Counted from the first letter of the stretch, positions 34,845-43,688 are shown. The stretch is 48,726 bases of DNA from UKL13-2 sp947085425 (GCA_947085425.1 CAMTWK010000003.1:1-48726); one strand, 5' to 3'. Translations and numbers: made by a program. The notes: a model not told the origin generated them from the sequence alone.

Positions 34845-36119
34845 ATGCATTCTAAAAATCAAAACTCCAATTTGACAGCTCAAGCGCCGTTCGAAAGTAC
34901 CTATACGCATGGGAAAAATTTCCCCTTCCAGCGGTGGTTCAAATTCAAGGAGGCGTTTTCTCCACAGTTGGTATACGGCGTCATCGACCGGCTGCCGGTT
35001 GCGCCTCGCCTTGTGGCGGATTGCTTCGCGGGTTCCGGAACGACCGCTCTTTCATGTCAGCTGGTTGGGGTGGAGTCTCAATCGATTGAAGTAAATCCAT
35101 TGATGCAAGACGTTATCGAAGCCAAGTTAACACCCGCATGTGGAGGGGCGTTCCTCGATGCCGTGCAAAAAGCATCTAGGCGTGCTCGGAAGCTCTCGAT
35201 CTCGCTCCGCGACCTGAGAAAACGCCTTCCGCCCACGTTCATTGAGCCAGGCGTTAAAGATCGCTATCTCTATTCAAAAGTCGTGGCACGAAGCATAGAA
35301 GCAATTAGGCAATCGCTAGAGGCGGAGAGCTGCCCGATCAACCGACGCCTAATGCGGGTTGCTTTGGCCGCCATTCTTGTCGAGCTGAGCAACGTTCGGG
35401 TTGATGGCAAAGGGCGCAGATATAGAGGTGGCTGGCGCGAGAGGATAGTCTCTGCTGACGATGTTTACCTGCACTTTTATGTGAAAACCACCGAGATTGC
35501 TGAGGACCTCATCGGCGGTATCCCCACGGATAGAGCGAAATTCTATCTGCATCGTGGCGATACCCGACATAAGGTATCAAGTTTGCAGAGTGGGATTGAC
35601 TTGGCATTGTTTTCACCCCCATATCCAAATTCATTTGACTACACAGACGTGTACAACGTTGAACTTTGGATGTTGGGGTATATCAACTCAGCCGAGAGCA
35701 ATCGAACGCTGCGCCGGAGCACCTTAAGGTCTCATGTACAAGTTGAGTGGCCGGATTCAGCGAAAGAAGTGTTGGATAGCGCGACATTGAGGGCCACCTA
35801 TAAGAAGCTAGGGCGAGCACGCGAACAACTCTGGAGCGCTTCGATTCCTGAAATGGTGAATGGATACTTTGCTGACCTGAGTGACACGCTTGTCGGGCTG
35901 CGTCCCAAACTCTCATCAAGAGGTGTGGTCACGATGGTTGTTGGAAATTCGCAATATGCCGGTATCTCAATAAATACCGCCAAGATTCTTAGTGAATTGG
36001 CGCCATCGATGGGCTATGAAGCGATCGCGGCTGAGAGTATTCGGTCTATGCGATCATCGCCACAACAAAAGAGGACGCAGGGGCTCTTGGAGTCGATGGT
36101 TTGGTTGAAGCCCGCTTAA
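34845..36119 (+). CDS. DNA methyltransferase, N4-cytosine type (SPPY motif)
   Basis: This 424-aa protein has SAM motif I D59-C-F-A-G-S-G-T-T67 and, about 190 residues later, the catalytic motif S257-P-P-Y260 within LALFSPPYPNSFDYTDVYNVELWMLG. SPPY suggests N4-methylcytosine. The stretch between the motifs could hold target recognition. The C-terminus keeps GVVTMVVGNSQYAG and SPQQKRTQGLLESMVWLKP. It converges with the nuclease gene, sharing four bases at their stops. Base composition and codon choice (AGA/AGG) differ from the neighbours, suggesting transfer. Confidence 0.82.
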   Translation: MHSKNQNSNLTAQAPFESTYTHGKNFPFQRWFKFKEAFSPQLVYGVIDRLPVAPRLVADCFAGSGTTALSCQLVGVESQSIEVNPLMQDVIEAKLTPACGGAFLDAVQKASRRARKLSISLRDLRKRLPPTFIEPGVKDRYLYSKVVARSIEAIRQSLEAESCPINRRLMRVALAAILVELSNVRVDGKGRRYRGGWRERIVSADDVYLHFYVKTTEIAEDLIGGIPTDRAKFYLHRGDTRHKVSSLQSGIDLALFSPPYPNSFDYTDVYNVELWMLGYINSAESNRTLRRSTLRSHVQVEWPDSAKEVLDSATLRATYKKLGRAREQLWSASIPEMVNGYFADLSDTLVGLRPKLSSRGVVTMVVGNSQYAGISINTAKILSELAPSMGYEAIAAESIRSMRSSPQQKRTQGLLESMVWLKPA

Positions 36120-37126
36120 CTCTTTTTTCCAACTCTTGCTGCTCTCACATTGGCAGAGCTACTTAGCACTCGGTATAGATGCGCTTTGACCCCCTGCTTT
36201 GCTGCATCCGCTTTAATGTCGGCAAACAGTGCTGCATCAGAAGTTTTTGTGAAATCGTAAGTACACAAAAGCGCTTCGTCGCACTGAATATCATCACCAT
36301 TACATTTTGCTTGCACCACGCCGGAAAGGCACCAATCTTTGTTTGCCTTTTTTGGTCGTTTCTTGCCTGTGTGAGTGAAGTCGCGAATCGTCTTCAATTC
36401 AAGCAGATACCGGACAAATTGCAAAGCGGATTTCTGTTCGAATACGATGTCGGTGCGACCCGAGGGCACGTCAATTTCTTGAAGTGCAATGCCATTGCTA
36501 AACTTCATCGAGAGGCCAAAAAATAGCAGTTTCTGAATGGCCTTTTCAGGGTTTTCGGTGGGATAGTATTTTGCGGCGTTCGTCCAAAGATCCGCTCTTA
36601 GCTTCGGATGGTTGAGAACCTTTTCGCTGGCAAAATCCGCTAACGCCGCTTCAAGAACGGGTAATGTCAATGCGTTCAAATCCGAAACCTCGAATTCCGC
36701 GTATGACGTTCTATCGATAGTTCCTTTCGGGAAATAATGCATTTGCGGCTGGCCGTTGGTACCTAAAACGGTCTCGTGGCAATCAAGGCCCTGCGCTTTT
36801 AGAAAAACAAAGAGAGTCTGCACGTCTGAGAAATGGCCATACCACCCTTGTGTCGAAGTCGCGGTACCCAGTATGAGTACGCCTGGCTTAATAGGATCAT
36901 GAAAGGGTACCTCTCTATGCTCCAAGAAAGAGCCTTCAATTTTCGAGACGGCTTCGGGTACATTTTTAGGGAACAAGAAAACCATTGGCTCATTAGGCTT
37001 AAGCATTCCAAGTCGGCGCTTAAATTCTGCAAGCCATCGCGGATCGAATGAAATCGAAGGACGCTCTGGTAGCACAGACGGTATCTTTTGCGCGAATGAT
37101 TTGAGTTCCTCAATATCCACCGACAC
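36116..37126 (-). CDS. Predicted PD-(D/E)XK nuclease, candidate effector
   Basis: This 336-aa protein shows a PD-(D/E)XK core in its C-terminal third: D226 in SGRTDIVFEQ, then a strand with E243-x-K245 (RYLLELKTIRDF), then GVVQAKC with Q272/K274. This motif set supports metal-dependent DNA cleavage. The N-terminal 190 residues contain ILGTATSTQGWYGHFSDVQTLFVFLKAQGLDCHETVLG and are unrecognised; they could bind DNA or a partner. It follows the middle protein by seven bases and converges with the methyltransferase. It could be the restriction partner or the effector of the ATPase system. Confidence 0.62.
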   Translation of the reverse strand: MSVDIEELKSFAQKIPSVLPERPSISFDPRWLAEFKRRLGMLKPNEPMVFLFPKNVPEAVSKIEGSFLEHREVPFHDPIKPGVLILGTATSTQGWYGHFSDVQTLFVFLKAQGLDCHETVLGTNGQPQMHYFPKGTIDRTSYAEFEVSDLNALTLPVLEAALADFASEKVLNHPKLRADLWTNAAKYYPTENPEKAIQKLLFFGLSMKFSNGIALQEIDVPSGRTDIVFEQKSALQFVRYLLELKTIRDFTHTGKKRPKKANKDWCLSGVVQAKCNGDDIQCDEALLCTYDFTKTSDAALFADIKADAAKQGVKAHLYRVLSSSANVRAARVGKKS

Positions 37127-37133
37127 TTATCCT

Positions 37134-37811
37134 CTAATTTGAATGAATGGAGATGCGGGCGGTGCCACTCTGCGCTTCTACCGTGTGCGACAAGAATTTG
37201 CCGTATGCCTGAATTGCAGCATAGGTAGAACGTGATTTTGATTGTTTGAACACATCAACGATTGCAGCAATAGCAACCTGAGTTGGAAAGGCTGATCCAA
37301 ATTCGCCGAGGTTTATCAGATCGCCGAAGCCGACCGCTGCGTCCGAATAGCTTGCCTCAGCCCGAGCGCCTGCAATGAGATTGCCTATTCCCAACTCACC
37401 AAATGAAATAGCACTAAAACGATGAAAATTACGCATTAGGCTAAACGCGACGGAATCACTGCATATCTCATTCAGCAAATCGGTCGCGCGAGACGCAGCA
37501 AAATATTGGACGCTCATTTTGCGAAGACCCATCGTCGACACGACATTGGATACCTTTGCAAGACCAGTTCCCACCAGCCTATCCAAATTCTCAACAACCC
37601 TCGGATATTGCGGGCCACCCTCCTGCTTGATCAGGACACTTTGAGATGCTGGCGCGTCAAATGCATCGGCCGCGCAATTTGCGAAGTAAGCGAGCGCAAA
37701 CAAAACATCTCTTGTTGCGGGGGCTATGCCGACGATTGTGGCCTGCTCTAACAAACAAAGCGTCCACATTCGGTCGAATAGGGGCCCAGCGTTGGCGGTG
37801 TCAATCGTCAT
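37134..37811 (-). CDS. ABC-three-component-like middle protein, 225 aa
   Basis: The protein has an N-terminal FDRMWTLCLLEQATIVGIAPATRDVLFALAYFANCAADAFDAP block. Next comes a winged-helix-like segment, QYPRVVENLDRLVGTGLAKVSNVV, and a helical C-terminal half. Size, a xxLDRLVGTGL-type segment and coupling (four-base ATGA overlap) to an SMC-like ATPase gene fit the small middle component described in ABC-three-component systems. Sequence identity to that family cannot be confirmed without a profile search, so the call rests on layout. Confidence 0.5.
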   Translation of the reverse strand: MTIDTANAGPLFDRMWTLCLLEQATIVGIAPATRDVLFALAYFANCAADAFDAPASQSVLIKQEGGPQYPRVVENLDRLVGTGLAKVSNVVSTMGLRKMSVQYFAASRATDLLNEICSDSVAFSLMRNFHRFSAISFGELGIGNLIAGARAEASYSDAAVGFGDLINLGEFGSAFPTQVAIAAIVDVFKQSKSRSTYAAIQAYGKFLSHTVEAQSGTARISIHSN

Positions 37812-39847
37812 TGAACGCCTGTCGCCGTCGCATAGTCGCGCCGATATTCGCTAAGATGTTTCTTTGCAGCGGCGCTCATTGCTGCGTTTTCAATCAGGTT
37901 TAGTAAGTTCTTTGTGTTAGCTCCCAAACTCTTCGCGAGCAAAGGTTTGCGACGAGTACGGCTGCGCTGCAAGTGCTCAACGCCGATGCCAAGCATGCAG
38001 GGGATCATGCTCGTCCCGGTGAGATTGGAGGTAACCACGAAGCTTTTCGCGAACTCGCTCTTTGTGCCAGCTTCATCGCGGACTAGATTTGCGAACCGCA
38101 GAATGAAAACACTGTCTAGACTCGCCTCAGGTGTCTCAATGCAAAGAGTCATTTTTTGATTCGGCGCCAATACTCTGAGGAACGCTAGCCGAAAGGCAAA
38201 GTCAATCAAATCGCGTTGTGATTCCGACACGTCATCAACTGTTCTGCGAGCAAGCATAGTATTTGGCGAAGTGGCACCTGTCATCATGGGTACGAAAAGA
38301 GGAACCTGCACCTTTAGACTCGAAGCCCCTTGCCCGACAGGCGCCTCCACAATTGAAGCGCTTAGCGAGCATTTTTCTGCTAGTACCACCGAAATTAGTT
38401 CAGAAAAATTCTTGGAGATCTTATCGATCACACGCTTAGTATCTTTGACGTACTTGTCTGAAATCCCCTTCAGCGTCGAAATGGCTTCGTTTTTTCTCAG
38501 CGTGTGGGAGGCAACAGCGTCAGCAAGGAAGCGTAAGCGCTCTTCGATTTTGGGCAATTTATTACTTTGCTCTACCGCGAGCACCCTTGCCTCGACCTGT
38601 TCTTTTTCTGCCGTGGTGTTCACTAGCTTCGGTGCAATTTGACGCAATTCCAATAGCAAAGAGGCCAACTGAGCCTCACTCTCCCGTATGGCGCTGCGCA
38701 AGCCGGCTCGTTCAATTGTTATCTTGTCAAGAGCCGCCTTTGAGCTCGGGCTCGTCTTGCGGCCCGCATGGTCTGCAACGAAAACGGGCGAGTCGCAGCA
38801 TGGACACGTCTTTTCGGTCACGAACTTCTCCACCGCCAGCTTTAATCGATTTCTGTCCTCTGACCCACAAACAATACATTTCTCATCAGCCTGCATCTTC
38901 GTCCAGAGAAATGCACCGAAGTCCTCTAACGCGGGAAAACACTCTGCAAGCACCTTCTCCCGCACTTCAGATTCCTTGGTTTGCAATTCAAGTAGTGCTG
39001 ATTGGTGAGATAGCAGTGCATGGGTCGCAGCGCGGCGCTGAGTTTCTGCTGTCTCTCTTTTAGCGCGAAGCTCCACCAATACCTTTTCATAGCCTTGCAG
39101 GGCAGCCTTGTCTTGAGCGTAATTCTGTCCAGCCTCTGAAGCCGCGAGAAGCGCGGTGGCAGCCTTCTTCTCTTTTGAATGGAGAGCTTGATAGTTACGC
39201 GCGGCGCTGTCAGCCTCCTGAGCTACATTAAATGCGGTACGGTATGAAAGAGCCTGTTGGCTTGGGTAGAGGAAAACTCGTGTCAGCTCGTCTTGTGCAT
39301 TGCTATCCCAGACAATGGATTTTCGATCTTCAAAATAGAATACTAGGTAACGCAGAATCATGAGCACATCGAAAAAACTCGCAACACCGACCAACGCTCG
39401 GATTTTCTCCTGATAGGCATCCTCCCAGATTTGCTTGTCGGAACGGACCGTCCTTCCGTTCACCTTGAACGCCTGAATTTCGAGGGTTCTGAGGCTTCGC
39501 GTAATCTCGATCTTTGATGAGCCCAAATCGAACCAGACCGTAATCGATGCACTCTTAGCACCATCAGTCGTCCGAGAAGCAAATTGCCCCGTTACGTTCG
39601 ATAGCGAAATCATTTCTCGCTTCGCCTGGCCAAGCTCATCTGCTGCGCGCAAATCTGCCGGTCCTGTAATCCCCCGATGGAGCATTCGAAGGAGCGTCGT
39701 CTTGCCGATCCCGTTCACGCCAACAATCAAATTGACGCCGTCAACGAACGAGTGCTCAAAAATGCCGGCACCCGCTTTTCCTGGGAATAGCTCGTACCCC
39801 TTGATTCTAAATTTCCTTATTTGCGGAAGCTCTAATGTATTTGCCAT
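37808..39847 (-). CDS. SMC/Rad50-like ABC ATPase with zinc-hook-like insert
   Basis: This 679-aa ATPase has Walker A G43-V-N-G-I-G-K-T50 and a coiled-coil arm (about 205-300 and 370-480). The arm tip carries C324xxC327 and C348-P-C350-C351, a zinc-ribbon or hook. It then has a degenerate signature VSESQRDLIDFAFRLAFLRVL (540-560), Walker B LCIE571 and the D-loop region TPEASLD. SN replaces the usual H-loop histidine in VVTSNLTG. The ETPEASLD motif resembles that of ABC-three-component ATPases. It heads the ATPase-middle-nuclease operon. Confidence 0.78.
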   Translation of the reverse strand: MANTLELPQIRKFRIKGYELFPGKAGAGIFEHSFVDGVNLIVGVNGIGKTTLLRMLHRGITGPADLRAADELGQAKREMISLSNVTGQFASRTTDGAKSASITVWFDLGSSKIEITRSLRTLEIQAFKVNGRTVRSDKQIWEDAYQEKIRALVGVASFFDVLMILRYLVFYFEDRKSIVWDSNAQDELTRVFLYPSQQALSYRTAFNVAQEADSAARNYQALHSKEKKAATALLAASEAGQNYAQDKAALQGYEKVLVELRAKRETAETQRRAATHALLSHQSALLELQTKESEVREKVLAECFPALEDFGAFLWTKMQADEKCIVCGSEDRNRLKLAVEKFVTEKTCPCCDSPVFVADHAGRKTSPSSKAALDKITIERAGLRSAIRESEAQLASLLLELRQIAPKLVNTTAEKEQVEARVLAVEQSNKLPKIEERLRFLADAVASHTLRKNEAISTLKGISDKYVKDTKRVIDKISKNFSELISVVLAEKCSLSASIVEAPVGQGASSLKVQVPLFVPMMTGATSPNTMLARRTVDDVSESQRDLIDFAFRLAFLRVLAPNQKMTLCIETPEASLDSVFILRFANLVRDEAGTKSEFAKSFVVTSNLTGTSMIPCMLGIGVEHLQRSRTRRKPLLAKSLGANTKNLLNLIENAAMSAAAKKHLSEYRRDYATATGVQ

Positions 39848-39899
39848 TTATTTTTTCGACTCTTGTGTCATTGATACGCAATGCGCAATATGAGTACCG

Positions 39900-39930
39900 A
39901 GTCTAAACGCGCAATTAACAAAAGGCAAAG
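39900..39930 (+). repeat. 31-bp direct repeat, copy 1
   Basis: Reads AGTCTAAACGCGCAATTAAC then AAAAGGCAAAG. It matches 41606-41636 at 28 of 31 positions, in the same orientation. The two copies enclose a tex 3' tail and the 434-aa gene. The 189-bp gap 39848-40036 shows nothing else clear. Confidence 0.6.
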
Positions 39931-40036
39931 AAATCGCTCTATACAAAATACGACCTTATATCGGCGTTTCATCCTCGTTAAGGGGAGTGCAATTCCCCCA
40001 CGCGGCGAATCGATCGCCAGATTGGGCGGAGAAGTT

Positions 40037-40241
40037 CTAATTCCGCCCCTTCAATTTGGCAAATGCATCCGCCATGGCATTTCCACCCTGTGCAGGCGTA
40101 GATTTCAAAGACGCCATTTGGCGGGATGTTTGCGACGGTTTTGCCTGAAACGCCGCACCTGCATTGGGGTTTGTTCTTTTAATTGCGGTGTCATTCAGGC
40201 GCATGGTCAGCGCCACACGTTGGCGTTTGATGTCGATTTCG
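40037..40241 (-). pseudogene. Detached tex 3' tail, copy 1
   Basis: This stretch encodes EIDIKRQRVALTMRLNDT, then AGAAFQAKPSQTSRQMASLK and QGGNAMADAFAKLKGRN with a stop. It is the last 60-70 codons of tex, seen intact at 45993-46207, with scattered differences. Homology breaks off at 40241, 19 bases before the stop of the 434-aa gene. No start or tex body is attached. Confidence 0.85.
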
Positions 40242-40259
40242 GTTCGTGCCGTTAAAAAT

Positions 40260-41564
40260 TCACCGCGCATCACTTAAAACTTCCTGCACCCGCCCCGTTC
40301 CGCCCACCACATTGAAAAACAATGTCCGCGTGCTGGCATCCCATTGTGCAGGCGTGCCGTCGAATGGACTGCGAAGTTCGCTTGGCGCGGATTTCATGTC
40401 AGCTTCGATGTCCGTATTCGGCGCTTTTGCGGCCGCGCGCATGATCTTAATTGTGTACAAACGCCGCTGCGCCTCCTTGCGAAACAACGCTCCGATCAAA
40501 TCGCCTGTCTTGAGTTGACTGCTCATTAGCAATTGCCACGCCGAGGCGGTAATGGGATCAAATATGTCGCTGACTCGCCAGGCGCTGTGGCGTGCATTGA
40601 CGGTCGAAATGGCTGCAACAGCGGCAGGATGCGTCGCGATCGCATCAACAACTTCACTCGAATAGACGGCGATTCGATTTCGCAGGCGGTTGATACCGAC
40701 AAAACGTTGCAGGAGTAATTCGCCACGGATTTGTTCGAATAGGCGCAGCTCGCCGTTCGCAATGGTTGCAATGTCTTTACCGACGTTGCCACGTGGCTTG
40801 ACCAGCTTTAATAACTCCGCCCGATGTGATTGCATCAGGTCCGGCGCTTTGGCCAGCAACAAATCAAGGCCGGTAAAACTGAGACCTTCGTTCACCATGT
40901 TGATTGCCGTCATGGTCCAGCTTCCGCCATAACCGGCCATCTGCGCTTGATGCAATTGGTTATCGGCCCATTTACGATAAGCCCGCTCGTCCTGTCCCTG
41001 CCGCAAATCGTTGGCAATATCGGCGACGATGAGCTTGCTAAGCTTTATTGTTGTTTGACCACGGAATGATTCACCGTCGGCGGTCACGGGAAGTTTTTGT
41101 ATCGCCCGATAACGTTCCAACATCTCCGCGTTTTCAACCAGCGCCGTTTGTAGTTGTGCCGGCGAGGTGCAATTTTTTGAAAACTCTTCGTGTATTTTTT
41201 CGCCGGGGGGAAATAGCCAACAGTCCAGATCACCCTGCCACGTGACTTCCAAACGCGGCTTTCCTGCGCGGATCGACGTTGCTGCCTCCATCACATAGCC
41301 GCCGGTACGCGCAGCCTCTGCAAGTGCTAGTCGGCCATGTTTCATGAAGTCTGATCCCGCCGGAGCGTCGAGACCGATCAAACCGATTGTGGCTTCGGAG
41401 ACTTGCCTTTCGCCAACGTGCGTGGCGCCGCGCAATGCGGGTGCCAGCGCGTCGTCGGGTTGGAAAAATACCCAGCCGACATAACCGGCAGCAGCCACGA
41501 CGACAGCGAGAATGATGCGTTTTGTTCGGGACATCATCGGCTTTTCTCCGGCCAATTTTTTCAA
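40260..41564 (-). CDS. Membrane-anchored hypothetical protein, 434 aa
   Basis: One N-terminal membrane helix (TKRIILAVVVAAAGYVGWVFF, about residues 13-33) is followed by a long soluble, probably periplasmic part. That part contains a Cys pair (DLDCWLFPPGEKIHEEFSKNC) and long helices. The C-terminus ends in RSPFDGTPAQWDASTRTLFFNVVGGTGRVQEVL, a small beta domain. I do not recognise a family. It ends beside a tex 3' tail and lies between two 31-bp direct repeats, so it appears to be part of an inserted segment. An ATG ten codons in is another possible start. Confidence 0.65.
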   Translation of the reverse strand: MKKLAGEKPMMSRTKRIILAVVVAAAGYVGWVFFQPDDALAPALRGATHVGERQVSEATIGLIGLDAPAGSDFMKHGRLALAEAARTGGYVMEAATSIRAGKPRLEVTWQGDLDCWLFPPGEKIHEEFSKNCTSPAQLQTALVENAEMLERYRAIQKLPVTADGESFRGQTTIKLSKLIVADIANDLRQGQDERAYRKWADNQLHQAQMAGYGGSWTMTAINMVNEGLSFTGLDLLLAKAPDLMQSHRAELLKLVKPRGNVGKDIATIANGELRLFEQIRGELLLQRFVGINRLRNRIAVYSSEVVDAIATHPAAVAAISTVNARHSAWRVSDIFDPITASAWQLLMSSQLKTGDLIGALFRKEAQRRLYTIKIMRAAAKAPNTDIEADMKSAPSELRSPFDGTPAQWDASTRTLFFNVVGGTGRVQEVLSDAR

Positions 41565-41605
41565 GACAATTGAAGCGGGTGCTTTATTGTTCGTTACCGG
41601 TAATC

Positions 41606-41636
41606 AGTCTAAACAGCCAATTAACAAAAGGCAAAG
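41606..41636 (+). repeat. 31-bp direct repeat, copy 2
   Basis: Reads AGTCTAAACAGCCAATTAAC then AAAAGGCAAAG and matches 39900-39930 with three differences. It lies between the 434-aa gene and the nucleotidyltransferase gene. Confidence 0.6.
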
Positions 41637-41669
41637 AGCGCAGAATCAAAGGGGCCAAATCAAAGTAAA

Positions 41670-41987
41670 TCAAAGCGGCCAAGCCCGAATTTCCCAACCC
41701 TCAGGCAAATCATCCGCCAGCACAATATCCACCCGCATCGGTAAATCGCTTTGGCTGAACGCGTCACGCAGCGCAAACATTTTCGCCAGCGGCAGCGGCG
41801 CACCAGCAATGGCCAGGTCAAGATCAGAATGTGGCTTCACCCGTTGGCGATCCGCAGCACTTCTCACCACGCGTGAGCCTAACGCAAAAAATTTGTGATG
41901 CGGCGCGTGTTGCTGAATCAATACACGAACTAACGCGACGCAGTTATCAGGCAGCACCAACTCGGCTTGGTCGTCGACAATAATCAT
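41670..41987 (-). CDS. MNT-type nucleotidyltransferase (polymerase-beta superfamily)
   Basis: This 105-aa protein has the minimal nucleotidyltransferase motif FFALGSRVVRSAADRQRVKPHSDLDLAIAG (GSR...SDLDLA) and a later acidic strand MRVDIVLADDLPEGW supplying the third metal ligand. These proteins are usually antitoxins of HEPN/MNT pairs that AMPylate the HEPN toxin. No HEPN gene is present next to it, so it is an orphan or has lost its partner. A longer start at 42050 is possible. It follows tex tail copy 2 on the same strand. Confidence 0.7.
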   Translation of the reverse strand: MIIVDDQAELVLPDNCVALVRVLIQQHAPHHKFFALGSRVVRSAADRQRVKPHSDLDLAIAGAPLPLAKMFALRDAFSQSDLPMRVDIVLADDLPEGWEIRAWPL

Positions 41988-42124
41988 GCACTCGCCGCCA
42001 TGAGTTTGTCGTGAGGATTTTGCGCATCCGTCAACAAGTGTATCCGCCAAAGTGAAGGGTTGGCTGATAGGTTACCCAAATTATCCCAACTTGTAACCCC
42101 GCGTCTGGCAGTCTTTGCGGTCAA

Positions 42125-42280
42125 CTAACCCTTCGCCTTCAACTTGGCAAATGCATCCGCCATGGCGTTCCCACCCTGCGCAGGTGCAGATTTCAAACCT
42201 TGTCCTGAGCCAGGCCGATGGATCGCCATCTGGCGTGCAGTTTGGGATGATTTTGCTCGAAGGGTGGCGCCAATACTCGC
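42125..42280 (-). pseudogene. Detached tex 3' tail, copy 2
   Basis: On the minus strand the frame reads AKSSQTARQMA, then LKSAPAQGGNAMADAFAKLKAKG and a stop. It parallels the last 45 or so codons of tex but is more diverged than copy 1 and has a short insertion (IHRPGSGQG). It begins about 65 bases after the hipA stop. The 5' limit is approximate. Confidence 0.75.
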
Positions 42281-42344
42281 GTTTAGCTTTCTTCCTAACG
42301 ACCGCTTTCGCCACGTTCTGCGGCGGCAATCTTGCGGCATTGCG

Positions 42345-43688
42345 CTATAGCTTCCAGCGCTTTTTGTGTTTTTTAGTCTGGCGAATGACATGCTGATTGA
42401 GTTTCGTCAGCAGTGTTTGTTCTGTGCCAGGCGCTGCCAAACCTGCCAACTTATCGCGAACGTAGGTTGCTTGTGTGATGGTCGCGTCAGCCACTTCTGC
42501 GCCTATCTTCGTCACATACCTGGGGTTAACACCAATTTGTGCTGCCATCAACGCTAAATTTTCCGTTTCAATTGCGCCGGGAACGGATTCGCCGCCAATG
42601 TTGAACGCAAATTTTCCAGACAGAAAGCTATAAAAATTAGTCGACATCAAATCATAAAATGGTGCGAGCGTGGGGCCTTTTTCCGGGTCTCGCAGCACGG
42701 AAAGATTTTTTGCGTGGCTATCGTAATTGCCGACATAGAGATTAAAAAAAACCCACTGGATGAATCGCTTCAAATCCTTGGCGGGCACATGGCTCTCTCG
42801 CAGTAGCTGGTAGCAACGCATGAGTGTTGGCCCACCATCAGACTCGTACTTCACATCGGACGTTTTGCCATCCAACTGACACAAATCATGCTGCTGCAAA
42901 CGGATCATCGGCAAATCAATATTTTGATCTTGCAAGATTCTGTCATAACGTTTGATGAGTGCCGCTTTCACAATCGGCTGATACGTCGCACTCGCCACGC
43001 CAAGCCCGATACGCTCTGCCAATTGCATGGTGTAAGTTTCATTTAGTGCGGACGCCCACACCGATTCAAGCCTGCGAATATCGGGTTTCAGAATATGCGT
43101 GGAAGGTGCTGCGCCAAGCGGAATAGCTGGTGTGCCATCGGCTAAAACCACGAGCAGCATTTTTTCTTGTGCACCCGCAAGTGAAATGCGTACACCAACG
43201 TCATCTGTTTGACTAATCAGTTTGCTTGTTGCGGGCGATACATACAATTGTCGAATATCAGCCCATGATGTGGACGTATATTGGGCTTCATTTTTACGTG
43301 ATGTTTTTTTCGGCGATAGCGTAGGCGACATTACGCTTACATTACCTGCCACATCACCACCCATGGCCTCAAGCAAACCAAAAATTGTCGTCGCCTGGCG
43401 GCTAATTGATAGCTGGCGGCGAATATCACCCTCTGGCAGCAGATTTTCAAAATACGCCTGCACCGCTATATTTTGTTGTGCGTCAGCGATAAGGGGCAAT
43501 TTTTCACTAAGTGCTGTTGCATCTTTGTGATTGAGCCACGTGTTGTTATAACGAAATGTCAGCGGTGACGTATCCCGCAACTCGCCTATCAGCCAATTAT
43601 TTTGATAGACATCGAGATGCCTCGGCAAGACTGGCGTGGGCAATGACGGCGGCAGGGGCGTTTTTTTCTTGGCGGCTGTCATTGGCAA
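42345..43688 (-). CDS. hipA: HipA-family serine/threonine kinase toxin
   Basis: This 447-aa protein has the HipA N-terminal domain (LDVYQNNWLIGELR, FRYNNTWLNHKDATALSEKLPL, AYFENLLPEGDIRRQL) and the kinase fold with loop SLAGAQEKMLL (residues 169-179). It also has KPD (201-203), the catalytic motif GNYDSHAKNLSV (320-331) and the metal-binding APFYDLMST (342-350). All key residues are present, so the toxin looks active. In known systems it phosphorylates a translation factor and is held by HipB. hipB ends 30 bases upstream. Confidence 0.9.
   Translation of the reverse strand: MPMTAAKKKTPLPPSLPTPVLPRHLDVYQNNWLIGELRDTSPLTFRYNNTWLNHKDATALSEKLPLIADAQQNIAVQAYFENLLPEGDIRRQLSISRQATTIFGLLEAMGGDVAGNVSVMSPTLSPKKTSRKNEAQYTSTSWADIRQLYVSPATSKLISQTDDVGVRISLAGAQEKMLLVVLADGTPAIPLGAAPSTHILKPDIRRLESVWASALNETYTMQLAERIGLGVASATYQPIVKAALIKRYDRILQDQNIDLPMIRLQQHDLCQLDGKTSDVKYESDGGPTLMRCYQLLRESHVPAKDLKRFIQWVFFNLYVGNYDSHAKNLSVLRDPEKGPTLAPFYDLMSTNFYSFLSGKFAFNIGGESVPGAIETENLALMAAQIGVNPRYVTKIGAEVADATITQATYVRDKLAGLAAPGTEQTLLTKLNQHVIRQTKKHKKRWKL

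Noticed and set aside
34845..37126. Plain type II restriction-modification pair as the full explanation of the locus
   Set aside because: The nuclease is co-transcribed and nearly contiguous with the ATPase and middle protein, not with the methyltransferase, so a simple pair does not explain the gene order; it remains an alternative.
40037..40273. 78-aa open frame as a separate protein
   Set aside because: It is a detached copy of the tex C-terminus with no plausible independent function.
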